From Luzula sylvatica (Eukaryota; Streptophyta; Magnoliopsida; Poales; Juncaceae), in NCBI GenBank assembly GCA_946800325.1, contig OX326961.1:846655-910654 (forward strand): DNA of 64,000 bases, written 5' to 3'. Position 1 is the stretch's first letter, and every line of letters starts with the position of its first letter. The position numbers and the translations under genes were made by a program. Shown here in pieces: positions 1 through 8,951 of the stretch. Below the pieces are notes generated by a model, which worked only from the letters and a program-made list of their open reading frames with translations, searched no databases and was not told the DNA's origin.

Positions 1-1305
1 ACTCATCTTGTCGACGTAGGAAGAAGAAGCCGATAAAACGTACAAATCATTTACTCTTTTACCAACATGAGTAACGTCAGCCTTCACCTCCTCAACATTT
101 CGAAGGAACTTCACATCTTTTGGACCAAAGAGAACATAATGGCCCGCATCAACCGCATTCGTCACTGAAAGAAGATTCTTCTTCATGCCGGGTACATGAT
201 AAACACTGTCAAGAATAATCGATTCTTTATCTTGACCAGAAACTACAACCATGCCCTCCTTTTTCACATGATGAACGGTATTGTCGGCCGTCACAATGGC
301 TTGATTGCCCTTATAATCGCGAAGAGAGGAAAATTTAGAATCGTCACCAGTAAGATGATGGCCACAACCAGAATCGACGATCCAATCGTTCTCGTAATTA
401 ATAGAAGATACCATAGTTCTCTCCGCCATAAAACACTTATCCAAATTTTCTCCCTTGGGAATATCCTCTTGGTGTGCGGCATTTCCTCCTTTCAACTTCA
501 CTCGACAATTCTTCTTGATATGTCCAGCCTTGCCACATCGATAACACTTGAATATTTTTCGAGAACCACTACTATTAGGAGAAAACTCCCCCTTTTTCGT
601 AGTATTTTGATTGTCTTCATTCTTCACATAATTGTTCGCCTTAGAAGACACCAAAGCTTGCCATTTTCCTTCTGATATCGAAACACCCGACATTTGCCGA
701 GCCAAAGATTCTTGAGAAGCCAACAAATTTTCGAACTCCATCAAGGATGGTTGTTGCGCCCGACCTTGTATCGATGTAACAAATGGAACATACTCCTTCC
801 GAAGACCACGAATAATATAGCGTTTCATTCGTGCCTCCGAGATAGCTTTCTCGGGCTCCAAAAGTGAAATCTCCGAACATAAATTCTTGACCTTCAAGAA
901 GTATTGATAAATCGAAAATTGTCCTTGCACAACACTAGCTAACTCATTCTCGAAGAACTGAAGTCGTGCCGTATTCTTCTTATTTAGTAACTCATCAAGA
1001 GTCTTCCAAATATTCGCCGCCGAATTGCAACTCATGATATGCTCGAATAAGTCGTGCGAAATAGATCTCTAGCTTCAACACGAACTCCGCCTTTGCGTTA
1101 GCAGTTGCCCACTCTTTCACCTCCGCTCCATTGGTTATCACGCCATTAGCGCCACGGCCGAAATCGGAGCAATTTTCGTACCATCAACCATCTCCCACAA
1201 ATCTTCTCATTTAAGATAAGACTCCATACACGTCTTTCAAATTTTATAATTCGAAAAGCTAAGAGCCTCCACACCAAGTCCACTAACACGACCACCGAAC
1301 TCCAT
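1..1305 (-). pseudogene. Broken copia gag-pol polyprotein (gag to protease)
   Basis: Gag probably starts at the ATG at 1305 (MEFGGRVSG...). The gag frame is interrupted twice early by TGA, once about 24 codons in and again shortly after where the frame resumes as LK-stop-EDLWE. It then shifts frame near 1065-1075, around AEFVLK. After that it is open to the window edge: a gag section with DELLNKKNTA and FFENEL, a zinc knuckle CYRCGKAGHIKKNC (about 505-550), then WIVDSGCGHHLTGDDSKF around 355-400, the copia protease active-site region, and a stretch ending near LYVLSASSYVDKM at base 1. Gag would coat the RNA and the protease would cut the polyprotein. The early stops mean this copy cannot make full Gag. 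Confidence 0.85.
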
Positions 1306-1365
1306 CGATGCACAATCGTCTTCTTCATCGAGAGATCTTGAAAAATACCGTCTACCACTCTCGTA

Positions 1366-1377
1366 GCTCTGGTACCA
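1366..1377 (-). other. Primer-binding site, initiator tRNA-Met type
   Basis: On the minus strand the 12 bases just inside the LTR read TGGTACCAGAGC, one base different from the usual plant copia site TGGTATCAGAGC, complementary to the 3' end of initiator tRNA-Met. Position and sequence both support the call. Confidence 0.85.
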
Positions 1378-1753
1378 TGTAACGATAATCGAAGTTAACA
1401 ATAATACAACACCACGTTGCACTAGCTAAAGATCACAACCGAAATATAGAAGAAGAAACGATTCAATGGAACTTGAATTTTATTATAGAAGAAAAAATAG
1501 AGAATTACAAAATATTTTCTGGTGTTCAAATGACACAAACTACATCCCTATTTATAGGCTACATGGTTCATGAACATGACTCATCACTAGCGTGAACATG
1601 ACTCCTCACTAGTGTCTATGATCCATGAATATGACTCTTCAATAGTGTGAACATAACCTTTCACATGTGTCCAGAACATTCATGAACATGACCTTTCACA
1701 CATACATGCATAATAAACTTTATTAATATAAAATACTACTTTATAAATTAACA
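1378..1753 (-). repeat. Copia LTR (5' LTR of the minus-strand element)
   Basis: The + strand runs from TGTAACGATAATC to ATTAACA, giving the TG...CA ends of an LTR, about 376 bp. Its inner edge abuts the primer-binding site with no gap, which fixes the boundary at 1378. The outer boundary at 1753 is inferred from the CA end and the weak terminal inverted repeat (TGTAAC against TGTTAA). Bases 1565-1712 hold about five diverged copies of a short unit with the core GAACATGACTC...CACTAGTG. A TATA box lies at 1549-1556. Confidence 0.8.
1549..1556 (-). promoter_or_regulatory. TATA box of the copia LTR
   Basis: Minus strand reads CTATAAATAGGG within the LTR, with short repeated units upstream (1565-1712), one containing a GCN4/AP-1-like TGACTCA. 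This is the expected U3 position for the retroelement promoter. Confidence 0.6.
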
Positions 1754-2574
1754 GGGGATTGAACCCGTCACGCCACCACAACCAATGGAGGCTGTTTCTT
1801 TCATTTTCTTTCTCCCACTCTCGAATGAAAGAATTGGCTGTGCCGTCGAAATCCTAGAAATCACTTTTTTTTTCTAGACTTTTTCATCTGAAAATTTTGT
1901 CGAGCGTGACCCAAAAATGAAGAGACGGAGAGGAAAATAAGGCTCTTATACATGGCAATCTAACAAGGACTTGGTCCATGTTGGACCAGAGATGAAAATA
2001 ATTGCGGTCTATGAAAATCAAGTTCATTCAGAAAGAGACGGTCATGATGGTGAACTAAAATTTACAATCTAATCAAACCGTCCAGATAATTCGATGACGT
2101 GACATTTCGTGGTAAAAGTAATTTTTCTAATTTATAGATAAGTATTCAATTCAATATTCAATTTCAATTTCAATTTCTTTTATAATTTGGAATTAGGCCC
2201 AACATATATTTTGGTTATTGTTCTAGAAGAAAATAATACCAATGAAATCAACTACACAAAGAAAATGAAAAGATTGCGGCCGAAGGAGCGATTAGCTAAT
2301 TAATTTGAAGTATGAACAATAAAAGAAGTGTGATTGATTTGTTCACTGTGTTAGGAGAAAATACTATATTCAGAGAGGAAAAGGAATAAACTTTATCGAA
2401 AATAGTTTTGTCTATTTATCGAGTCAATACAGTACTGATTCTTATTCCTTGACTAATTAAGATTACTTCTCCCATTTAACTTATCAAACAGGTATGTTCA
2501 AAACACATTTTCATATTTTTCGTAATATATTTGATATTTTCGAAATTACCAAAAAGCCCCAACATATCTTTTCA
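1754..2574. other. Non-coding interval upstream of the XTH gene
   Basis: AT-rich single-copy-looking DNA between the copia LTR and the XTH TATA box. I found no ORF with family resemblance. It would contain the XTH promoter; the retroelement LTR begins about 860 bp upstream of the XTH start codon. Confidence 0.5.
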
Positions 2575-2582
2575 TATATAAA
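2575..2582 (+). promoter_or_regulatory. TATA box of the XTH gene
   Basis: TATATAAA, 31 bp before the ATG at 2613. The spacing implies either a very short 5' leader or use of a later in-frame ATG (2649 or 2667), which would still leave the hydrophobic signal segment intact. Confidence 0.6.
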
Positions 2583-2612
2583 GCCAAGAACTTGAGCACA
2601 AAAAAGATACAC

Positions 2613-3743
2613 ATGAATTTCTCTCCTATACGATATACACTTTATATTATGATTCGAACCTCAAGAATGAGCTTCACCATCGTCTTCCTTATTATTATTA
2701 TTTCTCTCTGTCATAATATACCGTTTGTGGCCCCAAACTTCAATTCAGATTTCACTGTTATCTGGGGCCAGGATCATGTAAACATATCCGACGGTGGAGA
2801 AGATATGCAACTTTCGATGGATCAAAACTCCGGCTCAGGGGGCGAGTCTAATAACGAGTTTTTGTTCGGTAAATTTGATGTTCAAGTTAAGATTAACCCT
2901 CCCGATTCTACTGGCACAATTACCACCTTTTATGTATGATATTTTTTATATAAAATTAACCTTTTAATTTGTTAAATTCCAGTTAATTTATATAATATTG
3001 CATGCATGCATACATTATTTTATTTCATTTCCATGATTTTACTTTAACAAATTAACAAATTATGTTCTGATTTTTGTTATGTAGCTTCAATCACAAGATG
3101 AGTATCACGACGAGGTGGACTTTGAGTTTTTAGGAAGTACAAGTACTGACAAGTACGCATTGCACACGAACCTCTACACAAACGGAATTGGAAGCCGAGA
3201 GCAACAATTCCATTTTCAATCCGATCCGTCGAACGACTTCCACACATATTCTATCTTTTGGAACCCTCATCAAATTATGTAATGAATCTACCAATCATAA
3301 CAAAGGTCTACTATCTAATTGATAAATATGATGTTTAACAAAGGTCTACTATCTAATTTTGAAGGTGGTATTTTGATGGGATACCAATCAGGGTTTTCAA
3401 GAAATCAAACGATTCGAGGCTAAGTTATCCAGATCTAAAACCAATGAAAGTTCATGCGAGTCTATGGGACGGATCGAAATGGACCGGAAATGTTAACTGG
3501 ACGAATGCCCCGTTCCGAGCCGAGTACCGTACATATCATGTAAATGCTTGCGTGGTGCAAAGAAATGGATCCAGTTGTGACGATGTATCTCCCTCTCCAC
3601 ATTGGTTGAGTCATGTTATTAGTGATGTAGAGAAAAATAAGATTGCATACATGAAAGCAAATTACATGTATTATGACTATTGTAATGATACTCAAAATGG
3701 AAGTGAGGCAACTCGTGTTGAGTGTGCACTCAACTCTAATTAA
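2613..3743 (+). CDS. Xyloglucan endotransglucosylase/hydrolase (GH16, XTH family)
   Basis: Cell-wall enzyme that cuts xyloglucan and rejoins or hydrolyses it in the apoplast. Exons: 2613-2933, 3085-3278 and 3365-3743, with GT...AG introns and a joined frame of 297 residues, the usual XTH size. A hydrophobic segment near the N terminus (SFTIVFLIIIISLC) fits a signal peptide. Exon 2 opens with the catalytic motif HDEVDFEFLG (residues 115-124; nucleophile Glu117, acid/base Glu121), then HTNLYTNG, REQQF and FHTYSIFWNPHQI. Exon 3 has WYFDGIPIRVFKK, SLWDGSKW, APFRAEY and a cysteine-bearing C-terminal XTH extension ending VECALNSN. Odd points: the usual N-glycosylation site just after the catalytic motif is absent (GSTST instead of GN-S/T), and the loop after SKW is about five residues shorter than usual and lacks RGG. 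The frame is also open upstream from a TTG at 2592; the first ATG is 2613. Confidence 0.93.
3001..3010. promoter_or_regulatory. RY-type motif (CATGCATGCA) in XTH intron 1
   Basis: CATGCATGCA is the palindromic RY element recognised by B3 proteins of the ABI3/FUS3/LEC2 group. It lies in intron 1 of the XTH gene, next to a B3 gene of that class. Such a short motif also occurs by chance, so function is inference. Confidence 0.35.
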
Positions 3744-4219
3744 TTAATTCAATATACAAGTTTTACTTGAACCAATTACGATAATATCAAATTATTTGAG
3801 GGAACCTAGTCTCAGAAATTAGGTTCTGAGAGGAATATTGTCACATTGTCATGAAAAGAAATTACACATTGTCAAAAATAAATAATTTAGTCTTAAGAAC
3901 TTACATAAACAACAAGTTATTATTGGAACTACGACACTTCAACAATAATACAAACAACATGAAAAGAAGGTAACAATGCCCTTTGGTGTTACCTTTAAAT
4001 TGCCAAACGCCAATTGATCCAGCAATTCACTTGATCAGACCTCTTTGGCTGCAAAAAAATAATTATATATTTCTGTTAATGATTTGAAATGTGAAGTTGC
4101 CAAAGAAACATAAATCTACTGATCAAATTGCCATTTTCAGTCCTAAAATAAACCAAAAACATTTATTCAAAATAAATGAAATGAAGGACAGTTAATTTAT
4201 ACCAATTTATTGGACCCAC
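3744..4219. other. Convergent 3' interval between XTH and the B3 gene
   Basis: Holds the 3' untranslated regions of two genes pointing at each other. A possible XTH polyadenylation signal AATAAA is at 3877-3882, and a minus-strand AATAAA near 4159-4164 could serve the B3 gene. AAGGTAACA and TGTTACCTT (about 3967-3994) could form a small hairpin. No coding sequence is evident. Confidence 0.45.
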
Positions 4220-6201
4220 CTAGAAGTTATTGCCAGAGGAGGAAGGGCTCCAATTCTCAAGAGTCGGGGGAGGAGCCGATGAGGCAGATCCATGATCGGA
4301 GCTGGTAGTCACATTGTCGTCAGGAAAAGGCAAGGGTTGAAAGGCTAAACTCAGATCACATCCGTTTGGCCCATACTGGGTCCATGAGGAGAACAAGTCA
4401 GAGTACCTCGGTCGAGCCACTTTGAAGTCCGGCACAATCGAGTCGAAAATACCGTCAAATTGTGGGGAATTCGAGGCCTCCTCCGTCGGTGCCTTTTTTG
4501 ATCGGATAATCTTTCAAAAGGAAATTCATTAAAAACAATTTTATTAGGTAAATTTCGCTGATTAAGAAAAACAGGTTAGTAATTATATTTGAATTTTTTA
4601 CAGAAAATAATGTTATAGTTCTCAAGTAATTAAAAAATCACTTACCAGGTCACCCTTGTCGTCATCCCTGTAGATCATGACAAAATCGCCGGCACGAAGG
4701 CCGTGCGTTTCAATATATTCACCTAAAAATAGAGCAACACGTGTACGATCATGAAACTTCCTTTTACAAAAAAAGAAGCCAATATAAATCTTCTTTATCA
4801 CGTACCTGTATTCTCGAGTACATACATCCTGCCTTTGTTGTTTGGCCAGTACCTATTATATGAAATGAAGCGGGATTAATTAATTAGTGTCCTATTAGAT
4901 TTTAACTATAGGATGAACCATATGAAATTTCCATTAAAAACTTTTGAAAAAAGTTGTAAATATTTTGTAAATATAATTGACATGAAAATACATTTATATA
5001 CAACTTGTTGACTCGCGCAAACTTATGGTGCGCTAAGCAGTTTTTTTTTTTTTTTTTTTTGGCAAAAAGAAATACTGCTCTATTATTATGAAATAAAATT
5101 AAGAAAAATCAGATTGTGTAAAAAAATACTCGCCCCTGTAAGTGGTATTTTAAATATAATTTTCAACAAATACATACTTATATTTAAATTCCCAAAGCTG
5201 AAATGTCTCGATATCATGCATCCTCAAGTTGATGCCTTCTCTTGTTTTTAAGCTCGGCAAGTTGTACTCCGCATAGTTCTGGAAATTTTAGCAAAAAAAT
5301 AACGCAAAAGAAAAAGGAAAAAAATGTTGTATATTACAAGTGATTCTTAGTCTTGGAGTTTCAAAACAAAAAATATAAAATTTTATGAAATTAAATTTGG
5401 TAAAAAAAAAACTAGCCTTCGGTAGAACTATTCGTTTCAACGGGCCAACATCAGTAGATGTCAGCTCCTTCTGAATTATGAGCCTCAATCCTTCGACCGC
5501 TTCCTGCAAAAATTTACAAAGCGAACTACTTGAATATAAGTTTAAAATATTGTACTTCTTTTTAAGAATTTGAACATAAAACTTACATCCGGATTCGGCG
5601 CCGGCAAATTCAAATCGAGCCTTCCCTGTAAAAACAAAGTAAAATCGAATTAATCATGGTATAATAAATTTATCGTCCCCCAAATTGGGGTCGAGCGTAA
5701 AATTTATGGTGGTTAATGTGGTTGACTATCTTATTCAATTACCAAGACTTCTCTGACTAAAAGGACCCAATCCCTAATATTTTGTATGGTAGATGATATG
5801 TGAAGTTCAATTTAAGTGAAATTTGGTTTGTTGGTAGATCAAAATTTGTACATTATAATTTGAAATATATTGTTCAAATTAGACATCTGTTTGCAAACTT
5901 GGGACACCCTATAGGCACGCAGAAAAAAATAAGAATATAAGAACTAAACTCTTAATTAATGAAGAAAATAAAAAATAAAAAGAGAGGAGAAGCTAACGAG
6001 AAAATGAATGGAGGAGGGAGGCCTGCGGCTGTTGTTACGAGCTGGTTTGGTTGGTCTTCCTCTTGGGCGTCTGACAGCCGGTGGCGCCACCGTCCGACGA
6101 TCTCCGCCCCCTACGGCCGTCATGTAGGTCCCATCTCCGACGACAGACAGAGAAGCTGAAGCTGAAGCTGGATTCTTTTTAGATGAAGATGAAGACGCCA
6201 T
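4220..6201 (-). CDS. B3-domain transcription factor of the LEC2/FUS3/ABI3 class (copy 1)
   Basis: Nuclear DNA-binding protein; relatives bind RY elements and control seed maturation. Seven exons: 6201-5998, 5625-5587, 5503-5417, 5278-5178, 4852-4806, 4722-4646 and 4510-4220, giving 281 residues with all phases consistent. Residues 1-68 are Ser/Ala/Arg-rich with an AT-hook-like RRPRGRP (44-50). A 13-codon micro-exon holds the EAR-like LDLNLP (71-76). The B3 domain (about 86-190) carries LRLIIQKEL, DVGPLKRIVLPK, REGI, WEFKYKYWPNN, RMYVLENTG, THGLRAGDF and IYRDD. The last exon starts IIRSKKAPTEE, recalling the FUS3 B3 exit, and is acidic, Ser/Pro-rich (possible activation region). Intron 3 needs a GC donor (AAG|GCTAGT). 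FUS3-like is my best guess within the class, but the N terminus is unlike FUS3 or LEC2 as I know them. Exon 1 is the least certain part. Confidence 0.82.
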
Positions 6202-6313
6202 ATATGCCCCTCTCGATCTAGACTTTAATGCAGAAGTTTTGCAGACCTTGATTTTAATTCAGCCTTGGTTTTTTGGGATTTCTGCGAGCTCTCCAATGCA
6301 CCCTCTCACTGGC

Positions 6314-6321
6314 TATTTATA
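6314..6321 (-). promoter_or_regulatory. TATA box of B3 copy 1
   Basis: Minus strand TATAAATA, about 115 bp upstream of the ATG at 6201, followed on the upstream side by a long CT-rich run (minus strand). This supports 6201 as the first exon's start region. Confidence 0.6.
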
Positions 6322-6325
6322 ACTG

Positions 6326-6393
6326 GAGAGAGAAAAGTAGAGAGAGAGATAAAGAGGTAGAAAAAGAGAGAGATAGACAGAGAGAGAGAGAGG
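6326..6393. repeat. (GA)n microsatellite in the B3 copy 1 promoter
   Basis: Interrupted GA repeats on the + strand (CT on the coding strand), immediately upstream of the TATA box. GA/CT tracts are common in plant core promoters and can bind GAGA-type (BBR/BPC) factors. That role is inference here. Confidence 0.7.
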
Positions 6394-6602
6394 GCCGTTG
6401 TGGAATGGTGGAGTTTTGCGAGAGGTGAGGTGCCAAGTGTAACATTGGCTCTGAATACACTGCACTGCCATCATGACCTAGTTTTTTTTTTTTTTTCTTC
6501 TTTTCTGGATAAAACGTATAACACACATAGCGTACAGCCTTTCTCGCCCTTTCAGCTTCTCTCTTCTTTTCTCCCTCTGACCTCTCGGTCCCACTCACCT
6601 GA

Positions 6603-6610
6603 CACGTGGC
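6603..6610. promoter_or_regulatory. G-box/ABRE (CACGTGGC) upstream of B3 copy 1
   Basis: CACGTGGC is a perfect ABA-response-type G-box, about 400 bp upstream of the ATG. The paralogue has a CACGTG at 11,270-11,275. Presence at both paralogues makes a role more plausible than chance alone. Confidence 0.45.
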
Positions 6611-6715
6611 AAAATCTGCCGGGGAAACGTTCCTTCCACCGTCATTTCTCACGCCCTCTCCAGTACAAAAAGCAAACTTGATATACCTGCATTTCGATTC
6701 AGCAAACATGGCTAT

Positions 6716-6775
6716 CTCCAGTCATCTTTCACTGGAGAGGAAATGAGTTTAGGTGCATCGTCATCTACATGCCAC
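6716..6775. promoter_or_regulatory. Upstream module shared by the two B3 genes (copy 1)
   Basis: A perfect 7-bp inverted repeat CTCCAGT-N8-ACTGGAG (6716-6737) is followed at 6764-6775 by TCTACATGCCAC. Upstream of the paralogue the same two elements recur in the same order (11,205 and 11,261) with similar spacing (48 against 56 bp start to start). This is either a retained regulatory module or residual duplication similarity. Confidence 0.5.
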
Positions 6776-7957
6776 CCGGCACTAGGAGCACGTTAATAAG
6801 CTCTCTCGTCCATGTCCGTTCCCAATTTTGGGTGGACTTGGTGCACAATTAAATAATAGACCATATTACTACGAGGAACTTTCCGGATCATTGCCTTTCT
6901 GTGGGATAAATGTACACCGTGTGTAGTGGATGCATTCATTGCACCATATGGCTTTGAAATAAATAAAACTGAACTGCTGAGTGTGACAAAATGGTAAATT
7001 CTAGAAAAAAAAAGCAAGAAGAAATAATTATTGCAAATTATTAGTTTCATTGAACTACATTTTTAGTAAACCTTTTCTTATAAGAGTAAATTTAATAATT
7101 GTTCATTCATTAGAAGTTGTTTACTTATTATAAGAAACTGAGTTAATGATTTGACTTCCAAATTATATTATTCAATGCATAGTAATTAATAAGTGAAAAG
7201 AAACCAAGCAAATTCCTTCATAAACTCTTGAATAAATGAATATTCATTTTGTTACAAATAGTAATAGAATTTAAAAATATTCATTTTGTTACAAATAGTA
7301 ATAGAATTTAAAAATCCTATGAAAGTTAATTTGCCAACACTCAACAAATGATTTCAATTTTTTTTAGGTAACCCCTAATTGCAAGTTACATAATATTAAA
7401 AAATAAAGCAAGTCCAATCTCACTCTTTAACTCTTTCACTAGCTTTTCCTCAGGTAGGTAGAATTCAAGGCCTACAAGTTCGGGTCGGTTCCGAAGTCGA
7501 CGTTTATTGTTTATTTCAGATTGCTGGTAATTGAATATAAATTTCGATTTTTCAGTTTTATGATTCTAATTACACATTTTCCGGGCAAAAAAAAAAGGAA
7601 TAATTAGATATTAAATGTTTCGAAAAAAAAACTTGCCTAGATTAACGGAACCTCCAAGGCCCGCCACCTTTGTAGATTCCGCGTCGATTGGTAACTCGGG
7701 TGCTTCAGGATGAGTCCACGGCGTATTGTTCTTCCCATTTCACTGATAAATGAAAACAAATTTGAAGTGAGTTTTCATATTTCATGACCGAACGTTTAGA
7801 ATTCCAATTTAAGCATTATAGGAAACGAGATCTACTTATCCCTCGGCATAAGATCGATGATGTTTCTGCACGGAGAGAGTTCCGAATCACATAGCCCCTT
7901 GTCCACCAAAAGTGTATGTGTCCATGTATCTCTCTATCTCACAAAAAGAAACATCGC
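6776..7957. other. Intergenic interval between B3 copy 1 and the 8171 open exon
   Basis: AT-rich, with no gene I can support. On the minus strand about 7637-7745 has an open frame including PWTHPEAPELP and GLGGSVNLG that looks coding-like, but no consistent splice from the exon at 8171 could be built: the nearest acceptor puts a stop in that frame. It may be a decayed exon. Confidence 0.35.
7241..7314 (+). repeat. Two tandem copies of a 37-bp unit
   Basis: The unit beginning TATTCATTTTGTTACAAATA occurs at 7241-7277 and again at 7278-7314 without visible change, so the duplication is recent and local. Confidence 0.9.

Positions 7958-7992
<35 letters not shown>
7958..7992. repeat. (AAT)n microsatellite
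   Basis: About eleven perfect AAT/ATA triplets. It lies just downstream of the open exon at 8022-8171, in what would be its first intron. Confidence 0.9.
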
Positions 7993-7993
<1 letters not shown>

Positions 7994-8021
7994 GATCGAT
8001 AATGCAAGAGAAAGCAAATAC

Positions 8022-8171
8022 CAGGTTTCTGATATGCCTCAGCCTTGCCGCGGACTCCGGCGAAAACAACGAACTAGCCAAAATTTCCACAATTGTAACT
8101 GATCTAGCATCATTTTCTTCCTCTCTCTCTTTCTCAGGCTTATTTCTCAAGATGAATATGATGCCCCCCAT
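8022..8171 (-). CDS. Possible first exon of an unrecognised small gene
   Basis: From the ATG at 8171 the minus strand is open for 50 codons to a plausible donor (CTG|GTATTTG at 8021). The peptide begins MGGIIFILRNKPEKEREEEN and ends SPESAARLRHIRNL: a charged, Glu/Arg-rich middle followed by an amphipathic stretch. A clean TATA box (8221-8228) lies 50 bp upstream, the best argument that it is transcribed. I do not recognise the family. Minus-strand candidates for a second exon (about 7853-7885 and 7637-7745) do not join in frame. It could be a real small gene, a decayed one, or a chance frame. Confidence 0.3.
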
Positions 8172-8220
8172 TGTACTGTACCTCACAGGTCACAATGATA
8201 AACCGCTGAGATATACGACC

Positions 8221-8228
8221 TATTTATA
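8221..8228 (-). promoter_or_regulatory. TATA box upstream of the 8171 open exon
   Basis: Minus strand TATAAATA, 50 bp before the ATG at 8171. Good match and spacing, but the gene it would serve is uncertain. Confidence 0.4.
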
Positions 8229-8388
8229 GATAGAGAGCTTGCATCACAGCCGTTCGATGAGAGAATTGATGAATGCCACTTGTCCCAAAATAAAAAAACC
8301 ATTCGCGCCGATGTTTTCAAGAGCCGCTGATCCGGAAATCCGCTAAAGTAGCAAACAATTTATTCCGTGCACTTGGTCGATACACCAC

Positions 8389-8510
8389 AATGTTCAATCA
8401 CCGATGTCTACTAACCAAAATAGACCGAAACATTTTAACATAAATAGCAGACCAAATTTTGGAAAGACTTAGTACGTCAAATAATATACAAATGTTCAAT
8501 CACCGATGTC
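8389..8510 (+). repeat. 20-bp direct repeat, about 102 bp apart
   Basis: AATGTTCAATCACCGATGTC occurs at 8389-8408 and 8491-8510. It lies 160-290 bp upstream of the TATA box at 8221-8228. Purpose unknown; the rest of 8229-8951 is AT-rich with nothing else I can name. Confidence 0.75.
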
Positions 8511-8951
8511 GGTTTAATTATACCGATGCTTTTAGATTGCATATCATATTTTGTAAAGTTTTTCTTTATGTTACAAAAAAGATATCTATTCATATTTTTT
8601 CCTTTAACTACTTATAACATACATATATTGATTAATTTTGATAGGTTAGAAAAGGAAATAAAAAACATCAAATGGTTACAAGGTAACATTAAAATTTTGA
8701 AATACTACAAAATTTTCGGATCAAGGCGAACTTCTCAAGGTAACATTTCAGAAAGCAAGATTACCATAAATCTTAATTATAACTACTGCATTCCCTCTAT
8801 GTCAAATTTAAAAAAAAGTATAATCTTTGTTGCATCTAGGAGCAATTAAGTTTCAGATGAAGATCACATTTTTGCTCCTTCGATCATCTGTTAAAAAAAT
8901 ATAAATACGGATCAATACAAATAGTCAATCTTTACTATATGTAAAAGATCG

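Larger units (their letters stand above)
1..1753 (-). mobile_element. Ty1/copia LTR retrotransposon, 5' part, truncated by the window edge
   Basis: Reading leftwards on the minus strand there is an LTR (1753 to 1378), a primer-binding site matching the initiator-tRNA-Met type (1377 to 1366), a gag region with a CCHC zinc knuckle, and the start of a copia-type aspartic protease with a DSG motif, still open at base 1. That order is diagnostic of an LTR retrotransposon; protease directly after gag with no chromodomain or gypsy feature points to copia. The rest of pol and the 3' LTR lie left of the window. Only one end is visible, so no target-site duplication can be tested. The first part of gag is broken by stops and a frameshift, so this copy is non-autonomous. 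Confidence 0.9.

Noticed and set aside
196..1422. Short ORFs on both strands over 196-1422 as separate genes
   Set aside because: They are other-frame shadows of, or fragments of, the broken copia gag-pol region on the minus strand.
5041..5060. T20 tract in intron 4 of B3 copy 1 as a retroinsertion tail
   Set aside because: No flanking direct repeat could be found, unlike the tract at 11,582-11,599.
5959..6159. Plus-strand ORF opposite the first exon of B3 copy 1
   Set aside because: It mirrors the Ser/Ala/Arg-rich exon on the minus strand and has no promoter or family resemblance of its own.
6317..6709. Minus-strand 130-codon ORF upstream of B3 copy 1
   Set aside because: Its Ser/Leu-rich end translates the (GA)n microsatellite and it spans the G-box and TATA region; it looks like promoter DNA, not a gene.
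7912..8229. Plus-strand 105-codon ORF
   Set aside because: It translates the AAT microsatellite as poly-Asn and runs antisense to the better-supported minus-strand exon at 8022-8171.
8526..8849. Plus-strand 107-codon ORF in the AT-rich interval
   Set aside because: Lys/Ile/Tyr-rich composition as expected of random AT-rich DNA, no domain and no promoter signals noticed.
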